Origin: Saccopteryx bilineata
Taxonomy: Eukaryota > Chordata > Mammalia > Chiroptera > Emballonuridae
Length of the DNA stretch: 64,000 nt
Direction: 5' to 3'
Assembly: GCF_036850765.1 (NCBI RefSeq)
Contig: NC_089492.1
Span: 182,854,106-182,918,105 of the forward strand
Part shown: positions 59,251-64,000 of the stretch, in pieces
Layout: each line of letters starts with the position of its first letter
Numbering within the stretch: the stretch's first letter is position 1
Notes under the pieces: model-generated
Databases searched by the model: none
Told to the model about the DNA's origin: nothing
Seen by the model: the letters and a program-made list of their open reading frames with translations, nothing else
Made by a program: the position numbers and the translations under genes

Positions 59251-59599
59251 ACTGAAGTGTCTCCAAGATTCCTCCTATCTCTAATGATCTACAATAGTAT
59301 ACCAGAACCTTCCTGTCTACGTGTGTTCAAGTCAGCACATTGTCTTGATAAATATTCTTGAATACTATCAATTCTTAATCTAGATTTTTAAAATTATACA
59401 TCTAACACCCAATCATTTCCATAAAGAAATATTGACTCAGATCAGCTAAATTTCCCAAGAAATCTTTAACTATAAAATAAAATCTATCAAACAACACATA
59501 AACCACAGCATCTAAGAAGTTCTCAATAAATATTGGAAAAATGAATTAATTTCTTTATCTTTACCATTGAAATTTCCCAAATTTCATAAATATTTGTCC
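59251..59599. other. No recognised feature
   Basis: AT-rich spacer between the L2 end and a possible LTR. Confidence 0.45.
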
Positions 59600-60290
59600 G
59601 CATCAGCTTCAGGTTTAGGCTCATCGAATATATCCATTAACAAAATTCACAGATAACAATTCCTGTGGAATTGTTTTGTTGTAAAGTACCCAATCCACAA
59701 ATCCACAGGTGTTCGTAGAGGCATGTAGTCCAAATAAGTTTTTGAAAAGTTTTATTAAAGGAGAAAATTTATTAAATATGCTGGCCACATATGGCTGACA
59801 CAGGGCATCAGACCCAAATTGTGCAGATCCCAAAAACAGTTCAGGAGCTATTTATATATGCCTAATTATATTACATGGGAGGGGAAAAAACCTGACATCA
59901 CGACATAAGTTTATACCTTTTGTTTAGAGATATATACATTAACTACATGCTTTCAGGAGGGGAGGGGTAGTTTCCATAGGGAAAAATGCCTGTAAATGGT
60001 TCATCAGTATAAAAAAGGATTTTAACTTAATCTTTTTCTTCCTGTACCTAGCTAGCTATTCACCCCTTTCTCCACAGGTATGGGGGAAAGTCAGAGAATC
60101 CAAGTCTCCTTACTTTTCTGCATTTACAACACAATGCCATCGGCCACCTTAGTTTTGATGCTAATTACACAAGCATAGAAATCACACTTATAAAATCTTT
60201 CTGCATGCCTAGCCCAAATTAATAAAATGTTATTTATACTTCCTAAAATATTATTAATTCTGTAGCTTTTGGCACCTTACAACATTCCCT
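59600..60290 (-). mobile_element. Possible solo LTR of an endogenous retrovirus
   Basis: Read on the minus strand, the segment begins tgttgtaaggtgccaaaagc. It has a TATA-like tatataaata near 59850 and two AATAAA signals near 59755-59775, and it ends near gcggaca. The order (TG start, TATA, poly(A) signal, short 3' part, CA end) fits an LTR of about 690 bp. Terminal target duplications were not confirmed and the family is unknown. An alternative is unrelated AT-rich DNA. Confidence 0.42.
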
Positions 60291-60529
60291 ACTAATTCTA
60301 TTTCCTAAGTCAAATCTTTGACTTAATTTACTGATGAGTATAAGACAGTTGTGTAGAAATATTAACTTATGCAACAGATATTTAACAGACAGCATTAATA
60401 CCAATACAGTTCACTAAAGAAACAAATGATATTGATTAATTTCTTATAAACTGCACAAACCTTTTGCAACTTACATAAAACTAACTGGCATTTATAACAA
60501 TTTACTTTTAGTCAGAATTCTTAATTTAA
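60291..60529. other. No recognised feature
   Basis: Short AT-rich spacer before the 3' end of the next L1. Confidence 0.4.
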
Positions 60530-62209
60530 ATTTTTTTGTGTGTGTTCTTTTTTTATTATTTATTCTAATGGGGTGACATTAATAAAATTGTCTTCCATCA
60601 CCTTCTAACTGGTTTTCTTTGTGCCCCTCACCTCGACGAACCCCTTCCCTCTCCTCCCCCCACCCTGTAACCCCAACACTGTTGTCCATGTCTCTGAGTC
60701 TCATTTTTTTGTCCCACCTATGTATGGAATTATATAGTTCTTAGTTTTTTATGATTTACTTATTTTGCTCAGTATAATGTTATCAAGGTCCATACATGTT
60801 GTTGTAAAAGATCCGATGTCATCATTTCTTATGGCTGAGTAGTATTCCATAGTATATACGTACCAAAGCTTTTTAATCCACTCATCCTCTGATGGACACT
60901 TGGGCTGTTTCCAGATCTTTCTTATTGTGAACAATGCTGCCATAAACACGGGGGTGAATTTCTTCTTTTCAAACAGTGCTATAGTGTTCTTGGGGTATAT
61001 TCCTAAAAGTGGTATAGCTGGGTCAAAAGGCATTTCGATTTTTAATTTTTTGAGGAATCTCCATACTGTTTTCCACAGTGGCTGCACCAGTCTGCATTTC
61101 CACCAGCAGTGCAGGAGGGTTCCCTTTTCTCCACATCCTTGCCAGCACTTATCCTGTGTTGTTTTGTTGATGAGTGCCATTCTGACTGGTGTGAGGTGAT
61201 ATCTCATTGTGGTTTTAATTTGCATTTCTCTAATGATTAGTGATATTGAGCATTTTTTTAATATGCCTATTGGCCATCTGTATGTCTTCTTTGGAGAAGT
61301 GTCTATTCATTTCTTTTGCCCATTTTTGGATTAGATTGTTTATCTTCCTGGTATTAAGTTTTACAAGTTCTTTATAAATTTTCGTTATTAACCCCTTATC
61401 AGACGCAATGTCAAATATATTCTCCCATTGTGTAGTTTGTCTTTTTATTCTGTTCTTATTGTCTTTACCTCTGCAGAAGCTTTCTAGTTTGATATAGTCC
61501 CACTTGTTTATCCTGTCTTTTATTTCACTTGCTTGTGGAGACAAATCGGCAAATATATTGCTGTGAGAGATGTCAGAGAGCTTACTGCCTATGTTTTCTT
61601 CTAAGATGCTTATGGTTTTATGGCTTACATTTAAGTCTTTTATCCATTTTGAGTTTATTTTTGTGAATGGTGTAAGTTGGTGGTCTACCTTCATTTTTTT
61701 GCAGGTAGCTGTCCAATTTTCCCAACACCATTTGTTAAAGAGGCTGTCTTTACTCCAATGTATGCTCTTCTTTGTCAAATATCAGTTGTCCATAAAAGTG
61801 TGGGTTTATTTCTCGGTTCTCAGTTCTGTTCCACTGATCTATATGCCTGTTCTAATGCCAGTAACAGGCTGTTTTGAGTACAATGGGCTTATAATATAGT
61901 GTGATACCTCCCATTTTATTCTTCCTTTTCAAGATTGCTGAGGCTATTCATGTTCTCTTTTGGTTCCATATAAAGTTTTGGAATATGTGTTCTATATCTT
62001 TGAAGTAAGTCATTGGTATTTTAATCGGTATTGCATTGAATTTATAAACATCTTTGGGTAATATAGACATTATAATGATGTTTATTCTTCCTAACCATGA
62101 GCATGGTATATACCTCCACTTGTTTGTATCTTCCCTGATTTCATTTATCAATGTTTTATAATTTTCCAAGTACAAGTCTTTAATCTCCCTGGTTAAATTT
62201 ATTCCTAAG
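60530..62209 (-). mobile_element. L1 F, 3' portion
   Basis: Minus-strand L1. The 3'UTR is at about 60530-60720, with a C-rich tract near 60640-60670. ORF2 C-terminal parts follow: [18 protein letters not shown] and [14 protein letters not shown] at 60749-61225, [20 protein letters not shown] at 61230-61778, then [14 protein letters not shown] at 61948-62214. It is broken by frameshifts near 61225, 61778 and 61948. The protein sequence is closest to L1 B. It is interrupted at 62210 by an inserted retrocopy and resumes at 63472. The 5' end is outside the window. Confidence 0.9.
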
Positions 62210-63456
62210 GGCAACTTCCCTAGCCTCCATCTTTCTTTCCTCAGGGCCAGGGAACCTTGCCGGGCAGGATGTGCACTCTGTACTCAATAAAGCTGTTTAT
62301 TATTCCACACTTTGTGGCTCTGGCCCATTCCTTCCTTCTCAGCGGGGAAAAATACCTTACATTTTGGTGCCGAAAACCCAGAAGGAGTTAGAAGTCCGGA
62401 AGGACCGCTCCTTTCTCCTCCCCTCTGAGAAAGAACCAGGAGAAAGTACCAGGATCTCCAACTTCCACCCACTTCGGCGCACGGTGTGGTAAGTCCCCTG
62501 CCTCCAGCTTTCCTCTCAGTTCTTTCCACCGAGACTCCCTATCCGAAACCGTAGCTACGTCAGGGAATTCTTTTCTGTCTGAGTAAGCTTGTGCTTGTGG
62601 AGATCTCCCCAAGCACATTCACTTTCATCCGTGGCTAGACATTGAGTTTTTAGGACGCTAATGCTCAGGTCTGACCACTCCAAGAACTGAGTGCGGCTGT
62701 TGGGGCGTGAGAGTCTCCCTCCCTAAGGAAGAAGAAACTGTTCTTCTTCTATGCCGTGGCCAGGCCACAGAACCCACTCAATTAGCCTCCTGACGGGACT
62801 TTCGGTGTTAACACCCTCACCAATTTAACTATCGCCAAAAAAGCTGGGAACTGATTGGAGATCTCTTACATTCATGGCCTCTAATTACTTGCGCACCTGT
62901 CCTTAATCTCTGTGCTGCCTGTTCCACCGCGCAGGCCTTTTTCTGGCCAGAGAAACCTCACCTAAAACCTCCACTCCTAATCTTTCCTTCTCCGCGGACT
63001 CCCAACTCTTTCCCTCCTGCCTGACCCCCAGGGGCGCCTCTCTCTCACACTCTTTCTCTCTCTTTCTCCCTCTCTTGGGACTTTTCTCTGGTCCCTCTGC
63101 AGACATCTCTTTCCTCTGAGAGCCTCCTCCTCTCCCTTCGCAAAAACCTGTTTCTTATTTGCCATCTACTACCTTCTCTTTCTCCTCCCCTGCTGGCCAG
63201 GGGCCCCTCCCTTCACTGTGTTCTCTAGTCCCCCCTCCGTCAGGCCTTTCTCAGCCTGGCATTGGCACTTACACCAGATTTCAGGAAGTCCAACCCCAAT
63301 TTTCTTGCAAGAAGTTCCTGCCCTGTCCTGCCTTGGCTTCAGCATTTCCTGCAGGATCTGGGTGCCAGGCTCCACACAAGCCCCCCTCCTCTTATTCCCA
63401 ATCCCCCAAACCCCTATCTGGAACCTGTGAAAAAGTGAATAAAAACAAACAAAAAA
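62210..63456 (+). mobile_element. Retrocopy of an endogenous-retrovirus leader transcript
   Basis: A 1.25-kb insert in L1 F with a perfect 15-bp target duplication, aaatttattcctaag (62195-62209 and 63457-63471), and an A-rich 3' end. It begins like an LTR R region (ggcaacttccctagcctcca), with AATAAA at 62286-62291, then U5 ending in CA near 62361. A primer-binding site resembling the tRNA-Phe type follows (tggtgccgaaaaccc, 62365-62379), and a candidate splice donor GTAAGT lies at 62489-62494. The rest is C/T-rich leader without a recognisable gag frame. AATAAA at 63438-63443 precedes the tail. U3 is absent upstream. These traits point to L1 machinery copying an ERV RNA. No viral protein is encoded. 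Confidence 0.78.
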
Positions 63457-63471
63457 AAATTTATTCCTAAG

Positions 63472-64000
63472 TACTTTATTTTTTTAGTTGCAATGGTAAA
63501 GGAGATTGATTCCTTAATTTCTCTTTCAGACAGTTCATTGTTGGTATATAAAAATGCCTCTGATTTCTGTGAATTGATTTTATATCCTGCCACCTTGCTG
63601 AATTTATTTATCAGGTCTAGTAGTTTTTTGACTGGGAATTTGGGGTTTTCTATATACAATATCATATCATCTGCAAATGATAGTTTTACTTCTTCTTTTC
63701 CAATTTGGATGTTTTTATTTCTTTTTCTTGTCTGACTGCTGTGGCTAGGACTTCCAGGACTATGTTGAATAAGAGTGGTGAAAGGGGGCACCCCTGCCGT
63801 GTTCCTGATCTTAAGGGGATTGCTTTTAATTTTTGTCCATTGAGAATGATGTTGGCTGTGGGTTTCTCATAGATGGCCTTTATCATGTTGAGGTATGTCC
63901 CCTGTATTCCCACTTTGCTGAGAGTTTTGATCATGAATGGGCGCTGGATTTTATCAAATGCTTTCTCTGCATCTATTGAAATTATCATGTGGTTTTTTTC
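63472..64000 (-). mobile_element. L1 F, ORF2 reverse-transcriptase part (runs off window)
   Basis: This continues L1 F beyond the retrocopy. It encodes minus-strand reverse-transcriptase sequence: [34 protein letters not shown], then [20 protein letters not shown] after a one-base frameshift in the stretch KLSFADD (near 63690). It continues past 64000. It is inactive. Confidence 0.9.

Noticed and set aside
62903..63470. Possible gag-like frames in the ERV retrocopy
   Set aside because: The frames are short, lie on both strands, and lack matrix, capsid or zinc-knuckle signatures. The region is C/T-rich leader.

Overview
This is repeat-dense mammalian nuclear DNA. It holds one conserved protein-coding exon, RNF182 on the minus strand at 25604-26344. 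Most of the rest is transposable-element sequence: at least six LINE-1 (L1) copies, about 16 tRNA-derived SINEs, three DNA transposons with clear target-site duplications (TSDs) plus one TA-flanked element, LTR fragments, L2 and MIR. The SINEs fall into three tRNA-headed types with pyrimidine-rich bodies and A tails. Together with hAT MITEs they point to a bat. The type with the long 'gatggcccgggcgctgggg' body suggests a horseshoe-bat-like (rhinolophoid) lineage rather than a vesper bat, but that assignment rests on recollection of families and is inference.

Layout. 1-6795: an L1 ORF1 interrupted by a full-length plus-strand L1 (692-6625, TSD 13 bp). 6809-7178: SINE. 7180-13717: a third plus-strand L1 carrying a SINE, two hAT MITEs and an antisense truncated L1. 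13722-16951: an ancient L1 3' half. 16952-22756: SINEs, an old L1 3' end, and a TA-flanked DNA transposon with a SINE nested inside it. 22953-26553: the RNF182 terminal exon (about 0.2 kb 5'UTR, 246-codon CDS, about 2.6 kb inferred 3'UTR). 26554-41640: presumed RNF182 intron or upstream DNA with old antisense L1, an MLT1-type LTR, MIRs and many SINEs.

41640-59250 is a nest. An ancient L2 was split by a minus-strand L1 (42014-58403, 10-bp TSD), and that L1 was split within its own 5'UTR by a younger minus-strand L1 (49200-56958, 12-bp TSD). The younger copy has nearly intact ORFs, each with one premature stop. The older copy has about three tandem ~228-bp units in its 5'UTR, resembling the monomeric promoters of rodent L1. 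59600-60300: a possible minus-strand LTR. 60530-64000: another minus-strand L1 interrupted at 62210-63456 by what looks like an L1-mobilised retrocopy of an endogenous-retrovirus transcript (R-U5, primer-binding site, leader, A tail, 15-bp TSD).

There is no operon-like gene cooperation here. RNF182 is the only host gene I can support, and the biological interest lies in the layered history of the mobile elements. No CRISPR array, free-standing tRNA gene or rRNA gene was seen.
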